Of a stretch of 64,000 nucleotides of DNA, positions 43,781 through 53,558 are shown in pieces. Origin of the DNA: Paenibacillus xylanilyticus. Lineage in GTDB: Bacteria > Bacillota > Bacilli > Paenibacillales > Paenibacillaceae. Numbering within the stretch: the stretch's first letter is position 1; each line of letters starts with the position of its first letter. Where the stretch lies: positions 4,467,001 to 4,531,000 of the forward strand of contig NZ_CP044310.1 in the NCBI RefSeq assembly GCF_009664365.1, written 5' to 3'. Made by a program: the position numbers and the translations under genes. The notes beneath the pieces are model-generated. The model was not told where the DNA came from, searched no databases, and was given only the letters and a program-made list of their open reading frames with translations.

Positions 43781-46700
43781 ATGGTTGATGTTAATAAGAA
43801 AAAGCCCGATGAACAGCCTGCCCGCAAGCGCAGCTTCGCCCGCAGACTGGGCAGTGTCGCCAAATGGATGGTTGTCCTGGGTTTTATGGGGGCGCTATTT
43901 GTAGGTGGTGCTCTGATGGGATACGTCAGTTCCATTGTAAAAGACGAGCCCGTCCGCTCCAGGGCCCTGATTGAACAAAAAGTCAGCGAAAACTCCATCA
44001 CAGGCTTTGCTTACTTTGCCGACGGTAGCCCGATCGGTCAATTACGTACGGAAGAAGACAGGCGTCCGGTCACCTTTGACCAGATACCACAGAAAGTTAT
44101 TGATGCTGTCATATCGATTGAAGACAATCATTTTTACGAACATAAAGGTGTAGATATGAGCGGAACGCTCCGAGCCGTGAAGCAGAAGGTGCTGAAAGAG
44201 TCTGTGCAAACGGGCGGAAGTACGCTGACTCAGCAATTGGCACGGCGTGTGTTCTTGAATCTGGATCGTACCGAGGACCGCAAAGTCAAGGAGATACTGC
44301 TGTCCTTGCGACTTGAACGATTCCTGACCAAGAACGAGATCATGACCGCGTATCTGAATAAAGTTCCTTTTGGTAACGGCTCCAGTGGATATAACGTGTA
44401 TGGCATCAAGGCAGCTGCCAAAGGATTGTTCAACATTAATGATCTGGAGAAAATAAACACGGCTCAGGCAGCCTATCTTGCCGGATTGCCTCAGCTCCCC
44501 TCCTCTTACTCAGCCTTTAACGGAAAAGGCGACTTTGTAGAGGATAATTTTGAGCGTGCAATCAACCGCCAGCATCTGGTATTACGTCGTATGCTTGAGC
44601 TTGGCAAAATCAATCAAACCGAGTATGACGAAGCTATTGCTTTTGATATCAAGAGTTCACTGGCACCGAAAACCGTCAAGGCTTACAACACTTATCCATA
44701 TCTTATGATGGAAACCGAACGCCAGGCTGCACAAATTTTGATGAAACAAATGAATGCTGACACAGCAGCTGAAGGAAATTCCGAAGGTTCAGATTCTACC
44801 GAGGATGGAACCCAAAAGGAAAGCAGTGCTCTGCTCGAAGAAGCTCAGCAGCAATTGCGTACAGGTGGTTATCGCATATACACAACGATTAACAAAAGTG
44901 TGTACAAAACCATGCGTACCATTGCCGAGAATGACAGCAATTTTGCTGCAGACGATCCCAAAAAAGGAAAAGAACAGACTGCAGCCATCATGATTGATCA
45001 CAAAACCGGGGCTATCCTGGGCATGATTGAAGGCCGAAGCTTCCAGGATGAACAGATGAACTATGCAACCCAGATGGTGCGTCAGCCAGGTTCGACAATG
45101 AAGCCTATTGCCGCCTACCTGCCTGCTCTGGAAGAAGGACTGGTTCAACCAGCGTCCATCATTGATGATTCACCGATCATTCTTAAGGATGGAGGCTCAA
45201 ACGGCTTCCATATTCCGAAGAATGCGAACAATCGCTATCAGGGACTTGTAACCGCTCGTAGAGCGCTGAACTATTCCCTGAACGTTCCTGCGCTGAAACT
45301 CTTCAATGAAGACGTCGGGATCGAAAAAGCCTGGGCATTCTCCAAGAAGCTTGGCATAACGACCATTCAGCAGCAGGACTATCAGGCTCAGACGGGTGTT
45401 CTCGGGGGACTCCAGTACGGTGTAACCGTGGAAGAACTCACGAATGCTTACGGAGCTATTGCGAACAATGGGGTATATAACGACTCATACATGATTAGCA
45501 AAATTGTAGACTCCAAAGGAAATATCGTTTATAAGCATGAATCCGAACCTGTTCAGGCATTTTCCGAACAGACAGCGTACCTGATGACAGATATGTTAAG
45601 AACCGTAATTACCGAAGGTACTGCGGATAAGGTTCGCGAAACGTATAAATATACGAAAAGTGCACCTGTCGTAGGAAAAACCGGTTCAACGCAAAACTAT
45701 GCGGATGTCTGGTTTGAAGGCTATACGCCTGATGTTACGCTTGGTGTGTGGGTTGGATACAAACAGCCTGTGAACACCCTTGAAACCAAATCTCAGCGTA
45801 AACGTGCCCAGCAGCTCTGGTCTCAGATTATGAATGAAGTCGTTGCTACCGACAAGGAACTGTTCGTGACGGATTCATTCAAGAAACCATCGGGCATTGA
45901 AACACGTACAGTATCTGCTTATAGCGGCAAATTGCCAACATCACTGACTGACAAATTTGTAACAGATATTTTCAACAGCAAATTTATTCCCAAAGATAGT
46001 GATGATGGTGTCGCCAAAGCAAAATACATTACCTACAATGGTGTAAACTACATCCCTCGTGATGAAACACCTAGCGACATGCTGAAGGAGAAGACGGTTA
46101 TTAAACGCAAGAAACCGATCTCCGATCTGATCAAGGAATTGCAAAATGCATTCTCACGGATGAGCCGGCACGAATCCCTTGCCTATTACCTGCCAGAAGA
46201 TGCGGATGCAGACATGCCAACACAAGTCGACCCGAGATCGGACAATGGCAAGGCACCAGATGCACCAGGAAATGTGCGGATATCCGTAGCTAATGGCAAA
46301 GCTGTAATTACATTTAACGCTACGCCTGAAAATGACGTTGTCGGATATCGGTTGTATCGCTCCGTAAATGGTGCCGGCTTCCAGAACCAGGGCCAAGTTG
46401 TCCTGACAGGTGAATCCAGATCATTTACAGCATACGCACAGGGCGGGAATTTCACCTTCTATGTCACTGCTGTCGATGTAGCCGGCAAAGAGTCTGCTCC
46501 TAGTGCTACGGTTAGCAGTGCAGGAGTGTCAGATCCACTCCCGGATGAGGAAGTAAAAGAACCGATCAATGTTCCTGGAACCATCGTTGAGCCGGAAGAA
46601 AATGAAAACACTGACGCTGCAACCACCGTTCCAGGTACCCCTGGACAGGTTAGCGTAGCAGCGCTCACCCAAGGATTGCGCATTCAATGGGCCTCCAATC

Positions 46701-46897
46701 CGGAGAGCGATGGTGTGCAGAGCTATGCCGTCTATTACAGTGAAACGGGCTCTGCCCCTTACACCAAGATTGGCACAACTTCGGGTACCTCAATGGATTA
46801 CGGTGTACCTGCCTCTGCTAGCGGATGGTTCAAAGTATCTGCCATCAACAGTGTAGGAGAATCCGAACCCTCTGTTGCTGTCCCATATCAACCGTAA
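43781..46897 (+). CDS. Class A penicillin-binding protein 1A with two C-terminal fibronectin type III domains
   Basis: The bifunctional enzyme polymerises and crosslinks peptidoglycan. It has 1038 residues: a cytoplasmic basic tail, one helix (about 28-50), a transglycosylase domain (about 75-250) with the catalytic glutamate in EDNHFYEHKG (near 113), and a transpeptidase domain with STMK (Ser438), SLN in NYSLNVPA and KTG (Lys633). A Pro-rich segment leads to two fibronectin-III-like domains (about 825-915 and 940-1035; PDAPGNVRISV and PGTPGQVSVAAL begin them). These extra domains make it longer than typical PBP1A. AAAGGAGG precedes the ATG. Confidence 0.95.
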   Translation: MVDVNKKKPDEQPARKRSFARRLGSVAKWMVVLGFMGALFVGGALMGYVSSIVKDEPVRSRALIEQKVSENSITGFAYFADGSPIGQLRTEEDRRPVTFDQIPQKVIDAVISIEDNHFYEHKGVDMSGTLRAVKQKVLKESVQTGGSTLTQQLARRVFLNLDRTEDRKVKEILLSLRLERFLTKNEIMTAYLNKVPFGNGSSGYNVYGIKAAAKGLFNINDLEKINTAQAAYLAGLPQLPSSYSAFNGKGDFVEDNFERAINRQHLVLRRMLELGKINQTEYDEAIAFDIKSSLAPKTVKAYNTYPYLMMETERQAAQILMKQMNADTAAEGNSEGSDSTEDGTQKESSALLEEAQQQLRTGGYRIYTTINKSVYKTMRTIAENDSNFAADDPKKGKEQTAAIMIDHKTGAILGMIEGRSFQDEQMNYATQMVRQPGSTMKPIAAYLPALEEGLVQPASIIDDSPIILKDGGSNGFHIPKNANNRYQGLVTARRALNYSLNVPALKLFNEDVGIEKAWAFSKKLGITTIQQQDYQAQTGVLGGLQYGVTVEELTNAYGAIANNGVYNDSYMISKIVDSKGNIVYKHESEPVQAFSEQTAYLMTDMLRTVITEGTADKVRETYKYTKSAPVVGKTGSTQNYADVWFEGYTPDVTLGVWVGYKQPVNTLETKSQRKRAQQLWSQIMNEVVATDKELFVTDSFKKPSGIETRTVSAYSGKLPTSLTDKFVTDIFNSKFIPKDSDDGVAKAKYITYNGVNYIPRDETPSDMLKEKTVIKRKKPISDLIKELQNAFSRMSRHESLAYYLPEDADADMPTQVDPRSDNGKAPDAPGNVRISVANGKAVITFNATPENDVVGYRLYRSVNGAGFQNQGQVVLTGESRSFTAYAQGGNFTFYVTAVDVAGKESAPSATVSSAGVSDPLPDEEVKEPINVPGTIVEPEENENTDAATTVPGTPGQVSVAALTQGLRIQWASNPESDGVQSYAVYYSETGSAPYTKIGTTSGTSMDYGVPASASGWFKVSAINSVGESEPSVAVPYQP

Positions 46898-46918
46898 GGA
46901 TGCCGTAACGCACGTTTT

Positions 46919-46957
46919 TTAAGCCCCCACCCTCTCATTAGAGGATGGGGGCTTTTC
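46919..46957 (+). terminator. Terminator of the PBP gene
   Basis: AAGCCCCCACCCTCT pairs with AGAGGATGGGGGCTT (one mismatch), followed by TTCTC. A second hairpin for acsA follows directly. Confidence 0.88.
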
Positions 46958-46963
46958 TCATAA

Positions 46964-47000
46964 TAAAAAGCCTGATCTGCATCTTACGCAAATCAGGCTT
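46964..47000 (-). terminator. Terminator of acsA
   Basis: AAGCCTGAT and ATCAGGCTT plus inner TGC/GCA pair on the minus strand, followed by TTTTTAT. It lies about 52 bases past the stop. Confidence 0.88.
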
Positions 47001-47051
47001 GTTCCTTAAAATACAGGCACCGCGTATTCAATAATTAATCTTCATCGGTTA

Positions 47052-48776
47052 TTAATCTTCAATGGTGGACAGGTCACCTGTCGGCAAATCGAGCTCCCAT
47101 GCCTTCAGCACACGTCGCATGATTTTACCGGAACGAGTCTTGGGCAGTTTATCCTTAAACTCGATCTCTCGCGGAGCTGCATGAGCAGACAAGCCCTCTT
47201 TTACAAATCGATAGATCTCTTCCTTCAACTCAGGAGTCGCTTCATAGCCCTCACGCAGCGCTACAAACGCCTTGATAATCTCTCCGCGTGTTACATCCGG
47301 CTTACCGATAACTCCGGCCTCTGCAACGGCAGGATGCTCTACGAGCTTACTCTCCACCTCAAACGGACCAATACGTTCTCCGGAAGAATTGATTACATCA
47401 TCAATCCGGCCCTGGAACCAGAAATACCCTTCTTCGTCCATATACGCCGAATCCCCGGATACATACCAGCCAGACAGCCTGAAATATTCATCATATTTGG
47501 CCGGGTTGTTCCAAATCTTCGCCATCATGGATGGCCAAGGTGTACGTATGGCGAGGTTCCCCATGCTGTATGGAGGAAGTTCCTGTCCCCGGTCATCGAT
47601 AATGGCTGCTTCAATACCAGGCAGCGGCCGCCCCATTGAACCAGGCTTAATCGGCATCTCCGGATAGTTACATATCAGCTGTGCTCCGGTCTCTGTCATC
47701 CACCAGGTATCATGAATTCGCTGACCATAGGCTTTCCATCCCCAACGTACTACTTCGGGATTGAGCGGTTCTCCAACCGACATTACATGCCGCAAGCTGC
47801 TGAGATCATGTTGTGCAATAGTCTCATCCCCTGCACCCATCAGCATACGGAACGCGGTCGGCGCACTGTACCAGACACTCACTTTATTTTTCTCAATGGT
47901 GCTGTACCAATCCTGCGGGCTGAACCGGCCCCCACGAATAACATTGGTCACTCCATTCAGCCACGGAGCAAAAATTCCGTAAGAGGTACCTGTTACCCAG
48001 CCCGGATCAGCCGTACACCAGTACACGTCATTTTCCCGTAAATCAAGAACGACCTTGCCTGTATAGTAATGCTGAATCATGGCATTTTGGACGTGATAGA
48101 CCCCCTTAGGCTTGCCCGTAGAGCCCGATGTATAGTGAATAAGCAAACCATCCTCACGATTCAGCCATTCCACTTCCATATCATCCGAGGCTGCAGACAT
48201 CTCTGCGTCAAAGTCGATTAACCCCTCTTCGGTCTGGGTACCTCCACCCACAACAAAGATATGCTTCAGTTCCGGCAGTTCCGCACGTTTAATGCGTCCC
48301 AGCAGTTCTGGCGTCGTGACGAGAGCTACAGCCCCGCTGTCTTCCAGCCGGTCTTTGACTGCCGTCTCCATAAACGCCTCAAACAGCGGGCCGGCTATGG
48401 CTCCTGCTTTTAACACACCAAGCAGGCTGAAATACAACTCAGGACTTCTTGGCATAAAAATAAACACCCGGTCTCCCCGGACAATGCCATATTTGCGCAG
48501 GACATTTCCAAAACGGTTCGATTGCTCGCTCAAATCAGCGAAAGTATACGCTTCTTCACGCGAAGCATCACTGTATAACAGCGCCGTTCTCCCGCCTCTT
48601 CCTTCCAGTACATGACGATCGATCGCTTCATGCGCCATGTTGACTTTTCCGCTGGCGTGCCACGTAAAGTGCCTCTCCACCGATTCCCAATCAAACCGGC
48701 TTCGGGCCTCTGTGTAATCGCCCAGGTTAGATTCAGACACAACCGTTTGCAGCATCTCACCATGTGCTTGACTCAT
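47052..48776 (-). CDS. acsA: Acetyl-CoA synthetase
   Basis: The enzyme activates acetate to acetyl-CoA through acetyl-AMP. The 574-residue product has the AMP-binding signature IHYTSGSTGKPKGVYH, WWMTETGAQ, GRIDDVINSSGERIGPFEVE and the acylation site PKTRSGKIMRR, where the lysine is the target of AcuA in B. subtilis. AAGGAGG precedes the ATG. It is divergent from acuA with a strong cre 82 bases upstream, as in Bacillus acetate metabolism. Eleven bases at the 3' end are duplicated just behind the stop. Confidence 0.95.
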   Translation of the reverse strand: MSQAHGEMLQTVVSESNLGDYTEARSRFDWESVERHFTWHASGKVNMAHEAIDRHVLEGRGGRTALLYSDASREEAYTFADLSEQSNRFGNVLRKYGIVRGDRVFIFMPRSPELYFSLLGVLKAGAIAGPLFEAFMETAVKDRLEDSGAVALVTTPELLGRIKRAELPELKHIFVVGGGTQTEEGLIDFDAEMSAASDDMEVEWLNREDGLLIHYTSGSTGKPKGVYHVQNAMIQHYYTGKVVLDLRENDVYWCTADPGWVTGTSYGIFAPWLNGVTNVIRGGRFSPQDWYSTIEKNKVSVWYSAPTAFRMLMGAGDETIAQHDLSSLRHVMSVGEPLNPEVVRWGWKAYGQRIHDTWWMTETGAQLICNYPEMPIKPGSMGRPLPGIEAAIIDDRGQELPPYSMGNLAIRTPWPSMMAKIWNNPAKYDEYFRLSGWYVSGDSAYMDEEGYFWFQGRIDDVINSSGERIGPFEVESKLVEHPAVAEAGVIGKPDVTRGEIIKAFVALREGYEATPELKEEIYRFVKEGLSAHAAPREIEFKDKLPKTRSGKIMRRVLKAWELDLPTGDLSTIED

Positions 48777-48857
48777 GCTTGCCAGCCTCCTTCAACTCGA
48801 CATTTCGATTTCCCATAATGGGTTACTTCTCATTGCCTTTGTGTTGACTGAACTTCC

Positions 48858-48872
48858 AGTTAGCGCTTACAT
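48858..48872 (-). promoter_or_regulatory. Consensus cre (CcpA) site in the acsA-acuA intergenic region
   Basis: ATGTAAGCGCTAACT on the minus strand matches every position of WTGWAARCGYWWWCW. It lies 82 bases upstream of the acsA start and about 175 from acuA. B. subtilis acsA is under CcpA control, so glucose repression here is likely. Confidence 0.85.
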
Positions 48873-49047
48873 TAATAGAGAGAAATTCTCATCATGTACC
48901 TGTCTGGCCAAACCAATGAACTCAAATCTGCTTGAATTGTGAACGTTTTTTGTCTACGCAATTATAGCAAATCTACACAATCATCGTCTATGGGTTTTCA
49001 ATTTTTTGATTTTTTGCTATAAGTAGGGGGAGAGAGGAGCATGAACC

Positions 49048-49680
49048 ATGGAGCATATCAAGGCGTATCATATGCGTTCCATCTTCAAGTCCGGCCACCG
49101 AGTCACTGTAGAAGGACCTATGCCTTCCGAGGCAATCACCAAGCTTGCGTTCCATCCCGATCTGGATGCCTTTCGTCGTCCTTCTGAGCAGCAGGAAGCG
49201 CTGGCTGAGATTGCGGCATTGCCTGAAGGAAGAATCATCATTGCGCGTGAAAATGAGACGATTATCGGATATGTTACATTTCACTATGCGGATGATTGTG
49301 AGCGCTGGTCTGAAGGAAACATGATGGATCTCATTGAGCTCGGAGCTATCGAAGTGGCAGACGAATACCGTTCACTCGGGGTCGGACGCGAGATGCTGCT
49401 CACTGCATTTGAAAATGGACAAATGGAAAGATATATTGTTTTCACCACGGAATATTACTGGCATTGGGATCTGAAGGGCAGCGGCCTTTCCGTTTGGGAT
49501 TATCGCAAAATGATGGAGCGACTGATGCAGACTGTGGACATGACGTGGTACGCGACGGACGATCCCGAGATTTGCTCTCATCCGGCCAACTGCCTCATGG
49601 TGCGCATCGGCAGTGAAGTCCCCATGTCCTCCGAGGAACAATTCGACCGTGTACGGTTTCGTCATCGCTTCATGTACTAA
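49048..49680 (+). CDS. acuA: Acetoin utilization protein AcuA (GNAT protein acetyltransferase)
   Basis: AcuA acetylates and inactivates acetyl-CoA synthetase in B. subtilis. The 210-residue product has a GNAT core with IVAREN-like IIIARENETIIGYVTFHYA and the acetyl-CoA loop VADEYRSLGVGREMLLTAFE (about 110-130). GAGAGGAG precedes the ATG by eight bases. It is divergent from acsA. The acuB and acuC genes that follow it in Bacillus are absent; a strong terminator comes next. Confidence 0.92.
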   Translation: MEHIKAYHMRSIFKSGHRVTVEGPMPSEAITKLAFHPDLDAFRRPSEQQEALAEIAALPEGRIIIARENETIIGYVTFHYADDCERWSEGNMMDLIELGAIEVADEYRSLGVGREMLLTAFENGQMERYIVFTTEYYWHWDLKGSGLSVWDYRKMMERLMQTVDMTWYATDDPEICSHPANCLMVRIGSEVPMSSEEQFDRVRFRHRFMY

Positions 49681-49703
49681 TACATTGAGATATACATTTA
49701 TCT

Positions 49704-49770
49704 AAAAAACCGCCTCTCTAGGCAGCTCCAGATGGCAAACTGGAACTGCCCACGAAAGGCGGTTTTAGTT
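49704..49770. terminator. Bidirectional terminator between acuA and mtnN
   Basis: AAAACCGCC pairs with GGCGGTTTT, and GGCAG-TCCAG with CTGGA-CTGCC inside. T-rich flanks on both strands let it end acuA and mtnN. Confidence 0.88.
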
Positions 49771-49813
49771 TATAGACTTATACTTCTATGGCAGCTTCTG
49801 AAAGAGACTCAAA

Positions 49814-50509
49814 TTACATATTTTCAAGCATGTGCTCGACAATCCGATGGGAACGCTGAGAAGATTGCACGGTAAATTCAGCAAAGTTCACATGAGCCGA
49901 CCCGTCCGCTTTATCGGACATGCCGCGCAGCACCACAAAAGGAACCCGATTCATAAAACTAACCTGAGCGACGGCAGCTCCCTCCATCTCCGCACATGCT
50001 CCATCCATTTCGGTATACAGCATGTTCACGGTCTCCTTGCTCGCAATAAACTGATCTCCGGACAAAACCTTACCAATCAGATACTTGGCTCCCTGTGCCT
50101 TACACGCTTCCTCCGCTAATGCAATCAGAGCAGGTTCCGCGGGGAATGCGGAGGTTTCCTGATACGGGATTACGCCCCGTTCGAAGCCGAGCGGAGTCAC
50201 GTCCATGTCATGCTGAACGCATACGGAGGAGATTACGATATCTCCAATGTTCAATTCCGGGTTCACTGCGCCCGCAACACCCGTAAAAATAATTCGGTCC
50301 ACTTGGAAACGATCGATCAAAATTTGCGTGGTCACCGCCGCGTTTACTTTGCCGACACCCGATTTACACACCACGATCTGTTTGCCCAACCATTCACCCG
50401 CCACATACGTAATGCCGGTTTGCTTCACCGTCTCCAGTTGCTTCATGCCAGCCAGCAAAAGTTCTACTTCTTCATCCATAGCTCCAATGATCCCAATCGT
50501 TTCCTTCAA
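49814..50509 (-). CDS. mtnN: 5'-methylthioadenosine/S-adenosylhomocysteine nucleosidase
   Basis: The enzyme splits methylthioadenosine and S-adenosylhomocysteine for methionine salvage. The 231-residue product has GIIGAMDEEVELL with the catalytic glutamate, FTGVAGAVNPELNIGDIVIS, CAEMEGAAVAQV and the catalytic aspartate in GMSDKAD. It starts with TTG at 50509 after AGGGGG. It shares a strand with ccpA upstream, with a hairpin between them. Confidence 0.94.
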   Translation of the reverse strand: MKETIGIIGAMDEEVELLLAGMKQLETVKQTGITYVAGEWLGKQIVVCKSGVGKVNAAVTTQILIDRFQVDRIIFTGVAGAVNPELNIGDIVISSVCVQHDMDVTPLGFERGVIPYQETSAFPAEPALIALAEEACKAQGAKYLIGKVLSGDQFIASKETVNMLYTEMDGACAEMEGAAVAQVSFMNRVPFVVLRGMSDKADGSAHVNFAEFTVQSSQRSHRIVEHMLENM

Positions 50510-50570
50510 TCTCGCTACCCCCTATTCACTTCCGGACCTGTCCGGTTCGCCTGATTCATCCTCATGAAGC

Positions 50571-50594
50571 ACAAAAGCTCCGTCTCCGGAGCTT
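50571..50594 (-). terminator. Probable terminator of ccpA
   Basis: AAGCTCCG-GAGA-CGGAGCTT on the minus strand is a perfect eight-base-pair stem followed by TTG; the T-run is short, so some read-through into mtnN is possible. Confidence 0.65.
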
Positions 50595-50649
50595 CCGTAT
50601 ATCGATTATGTAGAGAGAATTCCTTCTCCCTTTTCGAATTGCTTTAGCC

Positions 50650-51657
50650 TTAACCAGCGTGGCTTACTGACAGACGAAGAATCGTTTCATGCGGCAAAAT
50701 AACCCGTGGGTTCTCCACATTTTCCTTCTTCATCAACTTGGTGAGCAAACGCATCGCTACTGCGCCAAGGTCGTACATCGGCTGTGCCACCGTCGTCAAT
50801 TGAGGACGAACCATGGAAGCCATACGAATGTTATCCACACTAATGATGGAGAAGTCATCCGGTACCTTCAAGCCTTCATCCTGAATGGAGTGAATGGCAC
50901 CAATGGCCATTTCGTCCGTTGCAGCAAAGATGGCAGTTGGTCTTTTCTTCAGTCCGAGGAAATATTTCATGGCTTCCACACCGGACTCGTAACGATAGTT
51001 ACCGATCCGTACCAGATCCTCCTGATATTCCATTCCCGCTGCTTCAAGTGCTTTTTTGTACCCTTGGAAACGGGCATACCCGTTCGCAGGATCCTGCAGT
51101 GTACCACTGATCATCGCAATTTCCTTGTGCCCATGACGAATCAATGTGTTCACCGCATCAAAAGCCGCAGCTTCGTGGTCGATATCCACGGAAGGATATG
51201 TTCCCTTCTCGTCACTCGTTGCACAGAGCACGATGGGTACTGCCGCAGACTGAAACGCCTGAATATGTTCATCCGTTACTGTTCCACCCATGAAGAGCAG
51301 GCCATCGACCTGTTTCTCCAGCAGCGTGTTGATGACACGGATTTCCTTTTCCTTTTTCTTGTCCGCATTACACAGAATAATGTTGTAGTGATACATATTC
51401 GCAATATCCTCGATTCCGCGGGCAATCTCTGCGAAAGTCGAGTTTGAAATGTCCGGAATAACGACACCGACCGTGGTTGTCTTCTTGCTCGCCAAACCTC
51501 TGGCTACCGCATTCGGACGATATCCCAACCGCTCGATGGCTTCATATACTTTTTTGCGCGTTTGTGGCTTAACATTCGGGTTGTTATTTACCACCCGCGA
51601 TACCGTTGCCATGGACACACCAGCTTCACGTGCCACATCATAAATGGTTACCGTCAC
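50650..51657 (-). CDS. ccpA: Catabolite control protein A
   Basis: CcpA with HPr-Ser-P represses or activates genes at cre sites. The LacI-type helix-turn-helix is [22 protein letters not shown], followed by the hinge and sugar-binding-like core ([22 protein letters not shown]). The GTG at 51657 is about seven bases after GGAGAG and gives 335 residues; the ATG at 51672 has no ribosome binding site. CcpA rather than a paralogue is suggested by its length, its strong similarity and its place near ytxJ. The window contains two cre candidates. Confidence 0.92.
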   Translation of the reverse strand: MTVTIYDVAREAGVSMATVSRVVNNNPNVKPQTRKKVYEAIERLGYRPNAVARGLASKKTTTVGVVIPDISNSTFAEIARGIEDIANMYHYNIILCNADKKKEKEIRVINTLLEKQVDGLLFMGGTVTDEHIQAFQSAAVPIVLCATSDEKGTYPSVDIDHEAAAFDAVNTLIRHGHKEIAMISGTLQDPANGYARFQGYKKALEAAGMEYQEDLVRIGNYRYESGVEAMKYFLGLKKRPTAIFAATDEMAIGAIHSIQDEGLKVPDDFSIISVDNIRMASMVRPQLTTVAQPMYDLGAVAMRLLTKLMKKENVENPRVILPHETILRLSVSHAG

Positions 51658-51749
51658 AGTACTTCTCTCCATTACCAGTAAATTTTCATACCATTTTCAT
51701 TAAGATTTATATTACGACAAATTTTTGCATTAATCAATTAAAATAGGCT

Positions 51750-52097
51750 TTAGGACTCACTTAGAGCATTCGTGAGTGTGGACGAAGTAATATCCGAATG
51801 GGAAGTATGCCATACAGGGATTCCGTTTTTGACCAGAATTGCCTGCGGAGATTCGTGCTTAACTCCCAGCTTGTCGGCTGCTTCATTAGACACAGGGCGA
51901 TCTTCCACAACGTAAATGATGCCATAGTTTACATTTTCATTAGGATTATTTTGCAAATAATGGTTCATCTCCTGATAAGCATTGGCGCTGATCGGGCAGC
52001 GTGTGCTGTGCTTAAACAGAAGCAAGGGTTGGTCTTCAGTAGCCTCCACTGCGGAGTTTAGCTGTTCAATACTTGTCATTTTAGTCATGTCAGCCAT
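51750..52097 (-). CDS. ytxJ: Bacillithiol system redox-active protein YtxJ
   Basis: The 115-residue thioredoxin-fold protein has the monothiol site KHSTRCPIS, YtxJ-type, and the closing ILVKNGIPVWHTSHSDIT. YtxJ acts as a bacilliredoxin-like protein in Bacillus. The ATG at 52097 follows AAGGGGG; the frame is open 36 codons further upstream without support. In B. subtilis ytxJ is also close to ccpA. Confidence 0.88.
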   Translation of the reverse strand: MADMTKMTSIEQLNSAVEATEDQPLLLFKHSTRCPISANAYQEMNHYLQNNPNENVNYGIIYVVEDRPVSNEAADKLGVKHESPQAILVKNGIPVWHTSHSDITSSTLTNALSES

Positions 52098-52219
52098 TTG
52101 ATATACATCCCCCTTTTTCAGGAATACCGCTATGTTGAGCGTTTTCACTCTAGGATATCTTAACAAAAAGCGCATGAAAAAGCCAATTTTCATGAAAACA
52201 AGCATTTAGCACGTCAAAA

Positions 52220-52663
52220 TTAGACAGCATTCGAGAAATGTGCCTGCCATACAAAACCGGACAATTGGCTCAACCTGCGCTCCGTGGTTTCTATCCATTC
52301 TTCGTCGCCCGATTTCTGAGCATATCCCATAATATCAAGCAGCAGATTAATTCGTTCGTTTACAGCTTGCTGCATATGATGTGCCATCTCGCGATCGCTT
52401 GCATCTGGCCAGGCCAGCAGTTGTTCATGGAAAAGATCCGCAAGTTCATTTTGCTTGCCAAAGGATAGATCCTGTTTCACGGGTTGTTCACCCAATTTGC
52501 TGATACATTCTTTCAAATCCGGCTTGACCGGCTGTAATACTTCGTATGAAATACAATCCGTGCATGCGAAAACAGGCACATTCCGAATCTCTACTTTCTT
52601 CGCATAAACTACCGTTCTCAATTCCAATTCCATTACATGTCCGCATTTGCACGTTTTGCGCAC
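52220..52663 (-). CDS. YgiT-type zinc finger domain protein
   Basis: The 147-residue protein has an N-terminal CxC...CxxC zinc ribbon (TCKCGH and FACTDC) followed by a helical part (LADLFHEQLLAWPDASDREMAHHMQQAVNERINLLLDIMGYAQKSGDEEWIETTERRLSQ). YgiT-like ribbons also occur in toxin-antitoxin and regulatory proteins; no partner toxin is beside it. The GTG at 52663 is eight bases after GAGG, whereas an ATG at 52669 overlaps that site. The function is unknown. Confidence 0.78.
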   Translation of the reverse strand: MRKTCKCGHVMELELRTVVYAKKVEIRNVPVFACTDCISYEVLQPVKPDLKECISKLGEQPVKQDLSFGKQNELADLFHEQLLAWPDASDREMAHHMQQAVNERINLLLDIMGYAQKSGDEEWIETTERRLSQLSGFVWQAHFSNAV

Positions 52664-52907
52664 ATTCATCACCTCATTCGTTCTATACTCGTATACGTTA
52701 CCATTCGACCTTTTTCCGCGTAAATCCTGCTGCAAACCCCAGGTTGTACAAATTACCACTCCCCCCAAATGCAGGTTGTCGAAAATAAGCTTTCATATAT
52801 ATGTAACCGCTATCTGAACAGGGAAAATGCACAATCATGAAGTGTCATACAGAATCTGTTACAATATAAGTTGCGACATCCTAACCACGGCAAAAGGAGA
52901 GATGGTT

Positions 52908-53432
52908 GTGAGATTAACAGGAAAAAAAGTCATCGCACTGGTCGATGAAGAATTTGAGGATCTGGAGTTGTGGTACCCGGTACATCGTGTGCGTGAAGAA
53001 GGTGCTGAGGTACATCTGGCCGGAGAGAAAAAAGGTAAAGTCTACATCGGAAAATACGGTGTTCCCGCTGAAGCGGAATACAGCTTCGATGAACTGGACA
53101 GTTCACAATATGATGGCATTCTCGTGCCAGGCGGCTGGGCACCTGACAAGCTTCGCCGTTATCCGAAAGTCCTTGAACTGGTGAAGGAGATGCATGCTGA
53201 TCACAAGCCGATTGGGCAGATCTGTCATGCTGGCTGGGTGCTGATCTCCGCCAAAATTCTGGATGGAGTCACTGTAACTTCCACACCAGGCATTCGGGAC
53301 GACATGGAAAATGCCGGAGCAATCTGGAAGGATGAAGCCGTTGTTGTCGATGGACATATCATTTCGGCTCGTCGTCCGCCTGATCTTCCTCCCTATGGCA
53401 AAGCATTCTGTGATGCCCTTGCTGAAAAGTAA
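52908..53432 (+). CDS. DJ-1/PfpI family protein (type 1 glutamine amidotransferase-like)
   Basis: The 174-residue protein has the DJ-1/PfpI fold: VIALVDEEFEDLELWYPVHRVREEGAEV at the start, DGILVPGGWAPDKLRR, and the nucleophile region IGQICHAGWVLISA with the catalytic-type cysteine. Relatives are deglycases, proteases or stress proteins. The GTG at 52908 is eight bases after AAAGGAG; an ATG at 52902 overlaps that site. A terminator follows. Confidence 0.88.
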   Translation: MRLTGKKVIALVDEEFEDLELWYPVHRVREEGAEVHLAGEKKGKVYIGKYGVPAEAEYSFDELDSSQYDGILVPGGWAPDKLRRYPKVLELVKEMHADHKPIGQICHAGWVLISAKILDGVTVTSTPGIRDDMENAGAIWKDEAVVVDGHIISARRPPDLPPYGKAFCDALAEK

Positions 53433-53448
53433 ATCAGGAATACAAAAA

Positions 53449-53489
53449 TACAAAAAAAGCCCTTTGCTCTCAGCGGGGGCTTTTTTTTG
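53449..53489. terminator. Terminator after the DJ-1/PfpI gene
   Basis: AAAAAAGCCC pairs with GGGCTTTTTT, and TGCT/AGCG lies within. Both strands carry T-runs, so it may also stop ptsI transcripts coming from the right, 70 bases away. Confidence 0.88.
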
Positions 53490-53558
53490 TATTATATTAA
53501 CTCAAATGGTATAAAAATGAATATATTAATTTAAAGGTATTTTACATGCACAATGGAT

